From: Actibacterium atlanticum
GTDB lineage: Bacteria; Pseudomonadota; Alphaproteobacteria; Rhodobacterales; Rhodobacteraceae
DNA: 64,000 nt
Assembly (NCBI RefSeq): GCF_000671395.1
Contig: NZ_AQQY01000004.1
Location: 124,001-188,000 of the forward strand
Direction: 5' to 3'
Shown: positions 55,011 to 63,957 of the stretch, one piece after another
Numbering within the stretch: the first letter of the stretch is position 1
Layout: the number at the start of each line of letters is the position of its first letter
Position numbers and translations under genes: made by a program
Notes under the pieces: model-generated
The model's database searches: none
The model's input: only the letters and a program-made list of their open reading frames with translations
Told to the model about the DNA's origin: nothing

Positions 55011-56137
55011 GCCGCCCCCCGCAATTTGGCCAAGTCCGAGAACATCTGCGTGACAACCTCGCCAGAGGTGTTCAGGGTAATCGAAATCCGCAATCGAGAC
55101 GCCCCACGCGGTACGGTTGGCGGGCGAATACCGCGGATGTCATAACCACGCTCTTGCAGCCCCTGCGCCAATTTCATGGTCGGTTTGTCCGCGCCGACAA
55201 TCACCGGCAGTATCTGGCTTTTAAACCCCGACAGACCGCACAGGCGCTCGGCTTCGGCCCAGGCATGATAAATGCCATCCCAAGCCTGAATGCGACGCTC
55301 CGGGTTATCCTGAAGCTCTCTCAAAGCTGCCCGCACAAGTGCCGCGTTCAACGGAGAAGGCGCCGTGGCATAGATAAAGCTGCGCGCCTTGTTGATAAGG
55401 CTCTCAATCAGCACTCCTGCACCGCAGATCAACGCCCCCGACGCGCCAAGCGCCTTGCCGCATGTATGCAGCGACAAGACATTCTGGGCGCTGGCAATGT
55501 CATGCGCCAGACCGCGCCCCAAATCACCAAAAACACCCGTCGAATGGGCTTCGTCCACCACCAGCACGGCATCATGCGCATCCGCCACCAGCTTCAATGC
55601 CTTAAGCGGAGCAAGATCACCGTCCATGGAATACACGGCCTCTACCGCGATCCAGACCTGACCATCGCCGCCCTCGGCGCGCCAAGCGGCCAGTTGTGCA
55701 GCGGCGTCAGCGGCATCGTTATGGGCAAAGGCACGGGTTTGGGCGCGGCCCAACCGCATGCCGTCATGGGTGCTGGCATGGATCAGCGCATCATAGAGCA
55801 CCAGATCGCCCTGCTGGGGCAACGTGGAAAAAATCGCCAGATTGGCATTGAACCCACCGCCCATGAACAAAGCAGACTCGGTGCCAAAAAACGCGGCGGC
55901 CTCGGCTTCCAGAAGCTGGTGCTCTTTGTCATTGCCGCGCAACAGGCGCGAGCCACCCGCGCCAACGGGCACGCCCCGCGCCAAAGCGGCGGCGGCGGCA
56001 TCGCGCAACACGTCGTCACCTGCCAACCCCAGATAATCGTTCGAGGCAAAGTCATGCCCGGCGCGCGGCATCAAAGAGCGATAGCGCCCCCGGTTTTTCA
56101 ACGCGGTCAGCACTTTTTCATGACGGGGAAACGCCAT
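55007..56137 (-). CDS. bioF: 8-amino-7-oxononanoate synthase BioF
   Basis: 376 residues, alpha-oxoamine synthase family. FASNDYLGLAGDD near the start, VPVGAGGSRLLRGN, VDEAHSTGVFGDLGRG (PLP aspartate and histidine) and the catalytic lysine in LHTCGKALGASGALICG. It condenses pimeloyl-ACP with alanine to KAPA. Its start overlaps the bioB stop (TAATG). Confidence 0.95.
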   Translation of the reverse strand: MAFPRHEKVLTALKNRGRYRSLMPRAGHDFASNDYLGLAGDDVLRDAAAAALARGVPVGAGGSRLLRGNDKEHQLLEAEAAAFFGTESALFMGGGFNANLAIFSTLPQQGDLVLYDALIHASTHDGMRLGRAQTRAFAHNDAADAAAQLAAWRAEGGDGQVWIAVEAVYSMDGDLAPLKALKLVADAHDAVLVVDEAHSTGVFGDLGRGLAHDIASAQNVLSLHTCGKALGASGALICGAGVLIESLINKARSFIYATAPSPLNAALVRAALRELQDNPERRIQAWDGIYHAWAEAERLCGLSGFKSQILPVIVGADKPTMKLAQGLQERGYDIRGIRPPTVPRGASRLRISITLNTSGEVVTQMFSDLAKLRGAA

Positions 56138-57114
56138 TAACGGCTTCCGTCACAACCCGCATTCATTGCAGTGACGCCCAGACGATCAAACAGGGCCTGA
56201 TCGCTGTCTTCCTCGGGGTTGTCAGCTGTCAGCAGCGTGTCGCCCACAAAGATCGAGTTGGCCCCGGCAAAGATACACATTGCCTGCATCTCGTCGGTCA
56301 TCTCGGTGCGACCCGCAGACAGGCGCACATGAGACTTGGGCATCAGGATACGCGCCAAGGCGACGGTGCGCACAAATTCAATCGGGTCCAGCTTTTCAAC
56401 ATCTGCCAAAGGCGTGTTTTCGATCGGGATCAGCATGTTGACGGGTACGGAATCAGGGTGCTGTTCCAAAGTCGCCAGTGCCAGCATCATGTCGATGCGG
56501 TCCATCTGCTGCTCACCCATGCCAACGATCCCGCCAGCGCAGACTTTCATCCCGGCCTCGCGCACCCGGTTCAGCGTGTCGATCCGGTCGGCGAAGGTGC
56601 GCGTGGTGATGATCTCGGAATAGTAGCGTTCAGAGGTGTCGATATTGTGGTTGTAGTAATCCAACCCGGCATCGCGCAGGCGGAAGACCTGATTGTCATC
56701 CAGCATGCCAAGGGTCATGCAGGTTTCCATGCCCAACTCTTTGACGCCGTGGATCATGGCCTCCAGCTGTTCCATGTCACGGTCTTTAGGCGAACGCCAA
56801 GCCGCACCCATGCAATACCGTGTCGCGCCCGCCTCTTTGGCCTTGCGGGCCTCGGCCAGAACGCGCTCTACCTCGATCAGCTTCGAGGCCGAAAGCTGCG
56901 CCCCATTGCGGGCCGACTGCGAACAGTACGCGCAATCTTCGGCGCACCCGCCTGTCTTGATGCTCAGCAGTTTGGATTTTTGAACCTGATTTGGGTCAAA
57001 ATACATCCGGTGCACAGTATGCGCCTGATAGAGCAGATCCATGAACGGCTGGTTGTAAATCTGTTCAGCTTCAGCACGCGTCCAGTCGGTGCGCAGATCT
57101 TGCATGTCAAACAT
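56137..57114 (-). CDS. bioB: Biotin synthase BioB
   Basis: 325 residues from the ATG at 57114, preceded by AAAGGTGA. The radical-SAM cluster motif C57-x3-C61-x2-C64 is in [12 protein letters not shown]; the [12 protein letters not shown] and GGIVGMGE segments are typical of BioB. It inserts sulfur into dethiobiotin. First gene of the operon bioB-F-D-A-G-C. No BioR-type palindrome was found upstream. Confidence 0.96.
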   Translation of the reverse strand: MFDMQDLRTDWTRAEAEQIYNQPFMDLLYQAHTVHRMYFDPNQVQKSKLLSIKTGGCAEDCAYCSQSARNGAQLSASKLIEVERVLAEARKAKEAGATRYCMGAAWRSPKDRDMEQLEAMIHGVKELGMETCMTLGMLDDNQVFRLRDAGLDYYNHNIDTSERYYSEIITTRTFADRIDTLNRVREAGMKVCAGGIVGMGEQQMDRIDMMLALATLEQHPDSVPVNMLIPIENTPLADVEKLDPIEFVRTVALARILMPKSHVRLSAGRTEMTDEMQAMCIFAGANSIFVGDTLLTADNPEEDSDQALFDRLGVTAMNAGCDGSR

Positions 57115-57395
57115 CGTTTCACCTTTCATTGGCCTGGATCCCCTTCAAAGATGAGAGGAGACCGAATTCAGTTTCACGCATAGCCGGACGCAGGCCAACG
57201 CTTTCGCGGATCGCGCCACAAGCACTGTCCACGGATATAGTTGTGTACCCAGAGAAAGAAGTACGGGTGCCCTTCTGACCAAACCAGCCCCAAGCGTCAA
57301 GGTTTCGCGCGCAATCAGGGCATTTCGAGTGCCCAGGTTGCGCAAACAAACTTAAATGAACCAAGACCTGGGCCAAAAGCCGTGCCAGAATCAAC

Positions 57396-57427
57396 AAAGG
57401 CGCAGGCTTGTCAGCCTGCGCCTTTTT
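57396..57427 (+). terminator. Very strong terminator with no recognised plus-strand gene
   Basis: AAAGGCGCAGGCT pairs with AGCCTGCGCCTTT around a TGTC tetraloop (13 pairs, core 57399-57408 with 57413-57422), followed by TTTTT on the plus strand. The reverse strand has a weaker T run, so it may work both ways. No plus-strand gene precedes it. Confidence 0.8.
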
Positions 57428-57550
57428 GTGAAATGTCATGAGACATTTCCTTTGGCGGCTCTCAAAACCCCTTTTTTCATTGTTCGAGCCGGTTGAGCAC
57501 GACAATCATTTTTCCTCTCTCGACGCAGAATCTTTCCTCTCATCCAGCAA

Positions 57551-57580
57551 TAAAAAGGGCCGATCAAACCGATCGGCCCC
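57551..57580 (-). terminator. Terminator of the transposon/phosphoesterase operon
   Basis: On the minus strand GGGCCGATC (reading from 57579) pairs with GATCGGCCC around a five-base loop and is followed by TTTTTATT. It lies 86 bases past the phosphoesterase stop and ends the five-gene unit tnsA-tniA-tniB-tniQ-phosphoesterase. Confidence 0.88.
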
Positions 57581-57665
57581 AATTGAGAAGCGTGCTAAAT
57601 TCTATGGGTAACCGCGTCGACTGTTACTATTCATGATGGGCAATGCGGGGACAAAAGTTCATGTT

Positions 57666-58229
57666 CTATTCCATCGTACCCGGCTCAACGTCCTTCCAAT
57701 GAAGGTTCATCGGCAGTTTCGCTGCTCGACTAACAATGTCTTCGTATGTCACCGGGGCGAAGTCCCACACGTCCACGCCTACGTTAATGGAGTTTCGACT
57801 CCCCAGCCAATTGTCGTGGACATGCCCAAAGAACTGCAGCGCGTTTCGCCCGGCATGGTTCCAAGTGATCATCGGGTAGTGGCACAGGGTGTGGTTCTGG
57901 TTTTGGGGTCCGTCTCTGACCTGCGCGAGATCTGCGATACTGTCCCAAGGTAGTGCCAATGTCGGTCCATGATCATGGTTGCCGATAACGAGGTGCTTTC
58001 TTGCTCCAGGCAGTTCGTTGAACAGCTCGGCAATGTATGGTGCACGCTTTGCTCGTTTCCCGAACGCAAAATCTCCCAGAATCCACAGGTCGTCCTCGGG
58101 TCCGACCTTCGCACGCAGGTTCTCTATCAAAACACGGTCCATGTGTTCTGCATCGCGAAATGGCCGGTTACAGAAGTTGATGATGTTCTCATGCCCAAAA
58201 TGGGTGTCGGCAGTGTACCAATTCACCAT
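57666..58229 (-). CDS. Calcineurin-like metallophosphoesterase, coupled to tniQ
   Basis: 187 residues. Metal-binding motifs of the family: D-x-H in YTADTHFGHENI (near residues 6-9), G-D-x-x-x in WILGDFAFG, G-N-H-D in VIGNHDHG, and G-H-x-H in FFGHVHDN. A single-domain phosphodiesterase/phosphatase often seen in phages and mobile elements; substrate unknown. The start at 58229 follows the tniQ stop by one base, so translation is coupled to the transposition genes, and a terminator follows. It is either compact cargo or an accessory part of the transposon. Confidence 0.88.
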   Translation of the reverse strand: MVNWYTADTHFGHENIINFCNRPFRDAEHMDRVLIENLRAKVGPEDDLWILGDFAFGKRAKRAPYIAELFNELPGARKHLVIGNHDHGPTLALPWDSIADLAQVRDGPQNQNHTLCHYPMITWNHAGRNALQFFGHVHDNWLGSRNSINVGVDVWDFAPVTYEDIVSRAAKLPMNLHWKDVEPGTME

Positions 58230-58230
58230 C

Positions 58231-60108
58231 TTAGCAACCTTCCATTTGCAACGGCGGACCCGAGGTCCACCTGTCGCGCTCAATTAGCCCGTCCAGTTTT
58301 TCGCGTTCATAGATTTTGCTGAACCGAGGCGCCATCTGTATCGGGTCAATACTCAGCTTCTCAAGTCTAGAAGAAACGTGCTTGGCCTGTGTACCAATTT
58401 GATGCGCGAGGATGCCCAGAGTCACGTAGCGCTTCAAAAACGCATCATAGGCCTCATGCGGAACGACTGACATCGGGCGGCGTGAACGCGGATGCCGTGT
58501 TTTCTGCGCTCGGATGTATTCCTCCTGAATCAGAAGGGTGATCGTCGGATCGTTAACGCGCAGCAATCGTTTTAGCTCCTGTTTCGTGTATCCCTGCAAA
58601 GGTGGACCCTCGAACAAGTCGAGGATCTCTTCGAGATCGACAGCCAGCGCCGCCAGGCCGTCGATGCTTCTCCGCTTTCCCAACCACTTCAAACGACCAT
58701 CAAAAATCATTGGAATCACTTGTTCGATCGTAACTTTGGCTTTGTTGCAGGCAACGCCGATGTCCATTTGTGTACCAACCAAATCATCGATCGGTTCAGC
58801 GCGATCAAGAAAGTGCGCGAGAACCTCATCCAAATGTTCGGGCTGATACAGCCCTTTCAAGCCTTCGAATGTTGCCGCTGGCTGGATGACTCCGATTTTT
58901 CGCAAACGGTCAAATAGCGACCTGTTGATGTTGAGATGCCTCGCGGCTTCCACGCGGTCCACCACATCTAACATCTCTCGGATTTTTGCCTCACTTTCAG
59001 CGGCTGGAAAGTATCCGATCTCACAGGAAGAGAGGGCTCTGGTTCGCTTGCCCTGCCCAAAACCAAAACCCCACAACAGATTCTTTAAGCGAAATGGATC
59101 GATGTCGAACTCCTTTGCTATTGTGGCGAAGGAATGCAGGTGTCGCTGCGGGCAAGGTTTTCCCAACACAATCTCGCCTTGCCCAATCGGGTAATTGCGA
59201 AAGACAAAATTGCGATAAATTTCGCGAATAGGATCATATCGCTCGTCATGAGTTCGACGGTCCAGCCAGCGCGCGAAATGGCAGAAATCGGTGTAGTGGC
59301 CCGACCGAAATCCAACCGAGCGACTTTGCACGCCACTCAGCGCAGCTTCTATTCCCTGCTTTCCTTTGCGGAGCGCCTCAAATCCGAGACGGCCGGCGTC
59401 GGCAAGCTCTGCATCACTAGCAGTTGAAAAGGCCTTTTGGGGCCCGAAGGCACAAACCAAGCCCAACATTTCCGATGTTTTTGCAACGATCTCAAAGGGC
59501 AGTTCATCAAGCAAATTTCCCGACTTCTGCCCGTCCAATCGCTGGATTTGATAACGCTCAAAGGATGAGGGTTTTCGGAATTCCAGGCATCGCGTGGCCG
59601 CCTCGATTAGGCTCCAGTGATCTCTGATGCGACCAAAGGTGTCATGGATATCACGCGGGAATTCCGCTGCAGGAAGCTCCAGCAGCGCGACCTGATGCTC
59701 TGGACAGGTCCGGATCGATGAGACGTGCCAATAGACACGTGTGTAGGGACCAAAATCTCCAAATCTGGTTTTGTCTTCCATGATACATTTGGGGCAAACC
59801 CGCAGCCTGCCGCGCGCGAATTGTCGATTTGACAGGTACTGCCCCGCCACCACAAAGCTCTTACGACCACCAGGTTCGACAACGAGACGGCTGGCATACT
59901 TGTCCATCTGCTCGCGTGGCACACCTGATAGTTTGGAGACCAGATCAAGTTCTTCAGAAAGGCCTTTGACAAGGCCTTTCCAGTTTATCCGCATATCTTG
60001 CGAAAAATCCTGCACATATTGGCTGCCGTTAAAGGCAGCGATATTTGTGACCAGCGAGGTGGTCGTTTGCGCAGGGCGAAGAGGTAGGGTCAATCCGAGT
60101 TGCATCAT
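58231..60108 (-). CDS. tniQ: TniQ/TnsD-family target-selection protein
   Basis: 625 residues. The N-terminal TniQ zinc motif is present: C105-x2-C108 (RVCPKCIM) and C135-x2-H138 (RTCPEHQ). The long C-terminal part (about 300-600) is helical, with several DNA-binding-like helices, as in TnsD, which recognises a fixed attachment site. Length is greater than the short TniQ of CRISPR-associated Tn7 elements (about 400), so site-specific targeting by protein is more likely than RNA guidance. The start overlaps the tniB stop (ATGATG). Confidence 0.88.
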   Translation of the reverse strand: MMQLGLTLPLRPAQTTTSLVTNIAAFNGSQYVQDFSQDMRINWKGLVKGLSEELDLVSKLSGVPREQMDKYASRLVVEPGGRKSFVVAGQYLSNRQFARGRLRVCPKCIMEDKTRFGDFGPYTRVYWHVSSIRTCPEHQVALLELPAAEFPRDIHDTFGRIRDHWSLIEAATRCLEFRKPSSFERYQIQRLDGQKSGNLLDELPFEIVAKTSEMLGLVCAFGPQKAFSTASDAELADAGRLGFEALRKGKQGIEAALSGVQSRSVGFRSGHYTDFCHFARWLDRRTHDERYDPIREIYRNFVFRNYPIGQGEIVLGKPCPQRHLHSFATIAKEFDIDPFRLKNLLWGFGFGQGKRTRALSSCEIGYFPAAESEAKIREMLDVVDRVEAARHLNINRSLFDRLRKIGVIQPAATFEGLKGLYQPEHLDEVLAHFLDRAEPIDDLVGTQMDIGVACNKAKVTIEQVIPMIFDGRLKWLGKRRSIDGLAALAVDLEEILDLFEGPPLQGYTKQELKRLLRVNDPTITLLIQEEYIRAQKTRHPRSRRPMSVVPHEAYDAFLKRYVTLGILAHQIGTQAKHVSSRLEKLSIDPIQMAPRFSKIYEREKLDGLIERDRWTSGPPLQMEGC

Positions 60109-61115
60109 GCTCTCCTCCGGCGCTTTCTTGCATGCGGCATCAGGACATCCGCTTCATCCTCTTCGACTTCCGCAAGCAACTTGCGCGCATCGACGACGCG
60201 GTAATCTTCGGAGATGAAGGGATTGAGATCGTCGACACATCCCGACCGCCGCCGAAACGCTGATGCGAAGTCATCCAGACCAACCGTCATATTGTCAGCC
60301 AGCAAAGCCTCTTCGATTGCCGCAATGATGATTTCAATAACAAGCCCCAACTCTCCAGCACCGGCATGGATCAAACGCTTTGTGAACTCGGAGCTGAAAG
60401 TTCCATCCGCAATGGGAATTTTGGCCGCGGCCAGGTAGTTGGCCACGATTTCAGGCAAGATGTTCCCATGGGTTGTGAAGCTGATCGGAGCGAGATGGAT
60501 TGGTATGAAGCGTCGTGACAGCTGTGGATCAAGGTGCAGTAAGTCCTTTAAAGCTGGCATCCCGCTCAAAATCAGGCCGGTTGGCCACATCGGGTTTTGC
60601 ATGAGAGATTTAAGCGTGTTGACGACGGACTGCATCTCGCGTTCGTTGCGGTTGATGTGCAGATCTTGTGCCTCGTCGAGGTGCAAGAACAAGGTCTCAC
60701 GTTCCCGCAAATGGCTCTGCAGGAGTTCCCAGATGATGCCGGCCGTACGATCGCGACGAATGGGGTAGCCGATCGCATTCAGGCATGACATTCCGACGTG
60801 CTTCAGCGTTGCCGGGGATGGAACCGATAGGCTGATCACCTCCGCTTTAATCTTGTTGGGCTCGAGTCGGGCGAGATCCTTGTGTCGATTGAATAGATGC
60901 GACATCGCTGTCGATTTACCGGAACCAGAGTTGCCGATCAAAACGATGCCACGCGCCTCGCTTGAGCGCCCTGTCTCCAATTCTGCGCGACGTCGATAGA
61001 GCAACAGATCGAACTGATCTTGCAAGTCAGAGAAGGGGGTATGAGGAACAAATTTGGCGCACAGATCAGAGATGATCTTACCCGTGGCGAGCGCTTTTTG
61101 CCGTGTCAGTGACAT
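60105..61115 (-). CDS. tniB: TniB/TnsC-family AAA+ ATPase
   Basis: 336 residues. Walker A GNSGSGKS at 61-68, Walker B FLHLDEAQDLHIN near 140-152, and sensor-like SGMPALKDLLHLDPQLSRRF after it. This regulator links target recognition by TniQ to the transposase and controls target immunity. The start at 61115 overlaps the tniA stop (TAATG). A lysine/arginine-rich end (HARKRRRRA) may contact DNA or partner proteins. Confidence 0.9.
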   Translation of the reverse strand: MSLTRQKALATGKIISDLCAKFVPHTPFSDLQDQFDLLLYRRRAELETGRSSEARGIVLIGNSGSGKSTAMSHLFNRHKDLARLEPNKIKAEVISLSVPSPATLKHVGMSCLNAIGYPIRRDRTAGIIWELLQSHLRERETLFLHLDEAQDLHINRNEREMQSVVNTLKSLMQNPMWPTGLILSGMPALKDLLHLDPQLSRRFIPIHLAPISFTTHGNILPEIVANYLAAAKIPIADGTFSSEFTKRLIHAGAGELGLVIEIIIAAIEEALLADNMTVGLDDFASAFRRRSGCVDDLNPFISEDYRVVDARKLLAEVEEDEADVLMPHARKRRRRA

Positions 61116-63265
61116 TATTTGTCCTCCAAATTCCAAGTGGGTTTTGTGATTGGTGGAGATGTTTCCAAGGGATCTGTCTCGTCATCTGCGGTCTGCTCCC
61201 GGGAAGGCTTTGACCCTTCCAGTGCGGTGGCCGTTTCAAAGCGAGTTCCCATCAGGACAGGTTCCTCCACGGGTGCTCCGATCTCTGGCCGAGGCTTGAA
61301 GGTGGTCCCGTGGAACAAATCCTTCTGAAGTTTCAGGACCTGCTCTTTTGTGAGATCGTGGGGCCCGATACCGGCACGCAGCGCAGCTTTGTGGCAAATT
61401 GCATCGATGTTCTTCAATGCGCGGTCCCGCAAGTCGCTGGACAACTCGCTTTCGGCTTTGTTGTGCGCTTTGATCGCACGAAATTCGGTGACCCAGCTGC
61501 TTATGTGAACACCGTCGAGGTCGCAATCCAAGGCATCTGCCGCTACCCAGTTTTCTCCGATAAGCACTGAGATGGCACCGATATCGTGGGGATCTACCCT
61601 GATGCGCATCTGCCGTTTTGAGGACGCATGCCAGAAGGCTTGCAGTTCGGGACAGGTGTAATAGTTGCCAAAGACATCGATACCGCGTTTCGAGAGCTTG
61701 CGCTGCATCTCGATGCCGACGGCAGATCGAACAGTGTGCCGATCTGGCGGTGCGTTGACGAAGTATTTGTTTTCAACCTCTGACCAGGAGTTCGCCGGCG
61801 TTTTGAAGTCCAAGCCCGTGTGCTGATTATGGTGGTAGAAATCGACAAAGAAGATCGTCAATATGCGTGCCAATTCGTCGTCATCGAGAACGGCGCGACC
61901 CTCGGAATCATAGTCGCCACGAGCCTTCGGATTGTGAAACGCACGCCCGTAGATCCGCGTCAGTAGCTTGGAGTTGATCGTGCCGAATACTCGCTCGATC
62001 TCGGCGCGAAGTTCCGGGATCTTCACTGGTGGAAAGAACATGGTTCCGCCAAGAGCCGTCACTGCCGAGATGAATTCGTCGCTCGCGAAAGCCGATCCGG
62101 TATCGCAGGCAACCATGCCCAAACCGCCGTGAAACGGCCAAGGCGACTCTGCGCCCATTGCCATCGCAATGTCTGTCTTGTCGCGGACAACCATCCGCAA
62201 CAATTTGACGGCTTCTTCCGCAGAAGGTTTAGCAGCAACCCGAATGCCTAAGATGACACGTGTGCGGGTATCGATCGCCGCACAGATCCAGCGGCGTCCA
62301 TGGGGGAGGCTTTCCTTAACATGCTTCGGCAGATAGTCGTAGATGCCCAGATCGGTGAAGTAGTTGAAGAGGTCGTTCTCACACTCGTCAAACTCGATCC
62401 TGTCCATCGCGAACTGTTTGGATATCCCTCCGGCAGAGAGGGCAAACTCCTTTCGCGCAGCGTCTGCACCATGGAAAATGGCGTAAAGCTCGGCCTGGTT
62501 CATTGCCGCTATCCGGCGTTCTATTGTCCGTTGCGATGGAATGCCGAGAGCGGCGATACCCTCATCAGCCCGCTCTTCATTGAGCTCCACGAGCCGATCT
62601 ATGACTTGTCGGGCGATTTCCGCCTTGTTGTTCATCTCGCGGGATGCAATCTCGCGCACCAATCTCATGACAACGGCTTCGGTCTCTTCATCGAACTTGT
62701 TGCCGACTTTCGGCGCTCTATACCAACCGGGTGCGAGGCTTAGCAGGTTGTATCCAAACCGCCTTAACGTGGCGAACTTGGTTCGGATGGTCTTGCTGCA
62801 TGGGAGCTTACGGACGCGCATGTCGGTGAAACCTTTTATGTCAACGCCGACGTTGTGCCGTTGCGCCTCAATTTCATTCATCTTTTCCTGAAGAGCGGCC
62901 TTTGCCATGGTGATGCTGGTGTCGGTCAACGAGATCTCACCGGCGTCATACATGGCCTTCACAGCCATGCAGATTATGAAGTACCAGATGGTCTTCTTCC
63001 GCGCGTTATCAGACAAATGGTCCAGGGTCAGGGCTGGCATCGATGATGCCAGCTTGGTTTGATTGAGATCGTAATAGTCCCGCTCATATCGCCAGAGAGA
63101 AGACTTTTGGAACTCCGCGAGCTGCTCGTAGGTAAAATGTTCGACTTGCCCATTTTCACCTTCGCGCAACCAACTGGTTGTCGTGGCGTCCTGGCCTAGG
63201 AAACGGTAGTGAGGTGGGCGGCCGATCAGAGCGCGATCATTTGTTGTGAATCGTTGTTTCAGCAT
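61115..63265 (-). CDS. tniA: TniA/TnsB-family DDE transposase
   Basis: 716 residues. The retroviral-integrase fold shows Asp288 (AMDRIEFDE), Asp388 (MVACDTGSAF) and Glu424 (RAEIERVFG), giving an exact D-35-E spacing for the last pair. N-terminal helix-turn-helix segments (about 150-260) should bind the transposon ends. A Mu-type C-terminal beta-barrel domain follows the catalytic core, and an acidic C-terminal tail (about 640-716) should contact the TniB ATPase. It cuts the 3' ends and joins them to target DNA; with TnsA present the element can move by cut-and-paste. Confidence 0.92.
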   Translation of the reverse strand: MLKQRFTTNDRALIGRPPHYRFLGQDATTTSWLREGENGQVEHFTYEQLAEFQKSSLWRYERDYYDLNQTKLASSMPALTLDHLSDNARKKTIWYFIICMAVKAMYDAGEISLTDTSITMAKAALQEKMNEIEAQRHNVGVDIKGFTDMRVRKLPCSKTIRTKFATLRRFGYNLLSLAPGWYRAPKVGNKFDEETEAVVMRLVREIASREMNNKAEIARQVIDRLVELNEERADEGIAALGIPSQRTIERRIAAMNQAELYAIFHGADAARKEFALSAGGISKQFAMDRIEFDECENDLFNYFTDLGIYDYLPKHVKESLPHGRRWICAAIDTRTRVILGIRVAAKPSAEEAVKLLRMVVRDKTDIAMAMGAESPWPFHGGLGMVACDTGSAFASDEFISAVTALGGTMFFPPVKIPELRAEIERVFGTINSKLLTRIYGRAFHNPKARGDYDSEGRAVLDDDELARILTIFFVDFYHHNQHTGLDFKTPANSWSEVENKYFVNAPPDRHTVRSAVGIEMQRKLSKRGIDVFGNYYTCPELQAFWHASSKRQMRIRVDPHDIGAISVLIGENWVAADALDCDLDGVHISSWVTEFRAIKAHNKAESELSSDLRDRALKNIDAICHKAALRAGIGPHDLTKEQVLKLQKDLFHGTTFKPRPEIGAPVEEPVLMGTRFETATALEGSKPSREQTADDETDPLETSPPITKPTWNLEDK

Positions 63266-63957
63266 TGTGCCACCCCCCGCTTTACGAGCGTCGGGTAGTC
63301 AATGAGCCCACCTTTGACCTGACGCAGGTCACCTCGGAAGATTGCGCGTACAACTGCTCGATATGCCCGGCCGGACATTCCAGTTTGCTCCACAATGCAA
63401 GCGATCGTTTTCGTCCCCTCAAGCCCTGAGATTTGTTCCGCCACGGCATCATCAGCGGCTTGATCTGGACTCTTGGAGAACTGCTGGAACCTTGCGGCGT
63501 TCACCGCGTCATACCGCTGAAACCCGGCATCCGTGAACAAACGGACCTCATCGGCGAACGACTTCGGTGTTTGTGACGCTATGAGCGCGATCTCTTGATC
63601 GAAATCCCGCCTTTGCACCAGTTCAAATGGTTTCACGGCCCATGCTGTCTTGGAGCCGTCCATCCAAGTGATCAAAAAGTCGAAGTAATGCTGAGCGCTT
63701 TTTCCATTTTCCTTGACGTAGCGCACCGCAGGCGGTTGTTCCCAGATATCGTAAACATTGCCCTGCGATAGGATCAGTTGGATGAACATCAGTTCGAGCT
63801 GGCTCTCAAAAACGATGCGTCGCCACCACTGCTCGGAAGCGAGCCAGACTGGGACAAACCCTCTGCAGCTGGTCCTTGAACGCATGGGTATCTTGCGCGT
63901 TGAGAGACTGGGCAGCGGTTCGCGGTAACCTATCTCGGTCAGAAGAGGGTGCATCAT
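63259..63957 (-). CDS. tnsA: TnsA-like heteromeric transposase endonuclease
   Basis: 232 residues. The nuclease motif is E...D...K: FESQLELMF (Glu51/Glu55), HYFDFLITW (Asp93) and AWAVKPFE (Lys109), with the DIWEQPP segment between them as in TnsA. It makes the 5' nicks that release the element from the donor. The start has a GAGGAGG site eight bases upstream. The next 43 bases are probably the start of the right-end region, which contains a TCCTC/GAGGA inverted repeat. Confidence 0.88.
   Translation of the reverse strand: MMHPLLTEIGYREPLPSLSTRKIPMRSRTSCRGFVPVWLASEQWWRRIVFESQLELMFIQLILSQGNVYDIWEQPPAVRYVKENGKSAQHYFDFLITWMDGSKTAWAVKPFELVQRRDFDQEIALIASQTPKSFADEVRLFTDAGFQRYDAVNAARFQQFSKSPDQAADDAVAEQISGLEGTKTIACIVEQTGMSGRAYRAVVRAIFRGDLRQVKGGLIDYPTLVKRGVAQC

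Larger units (their letters stand above)
57115..57665. other. Gap between the biotin operon and the transposon operon
   Basis: 551 bases with no confident gene. It holds the bioB promoter (minus), two strong hairpin terminators (57396-57427 and 57551-57580) and a 22-base-spaced pair of TTTCCTCTC repeats (57511-57519 and 57533-57541). The complementary arms CCCAGGT (about 57332) and ACCTGGG (about 57366) suggest a folded plus-strand transcript. The left end of the Tn7-like element is expected here. Confidence 0.5.

Noticed and set aside
55154-56140. 328-codon plus-strand open frame opposite bioF
   Set aside because: bioF has all catalytic motifs on the other strand.
57119-57505. 128-codon minus-strand open frame before bioB
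   Set aside because: It runs through the strong 57396-57427 hairpin, has no ribosome site and no recognisable domain; a remnant is possible, a functional gene unlikely.
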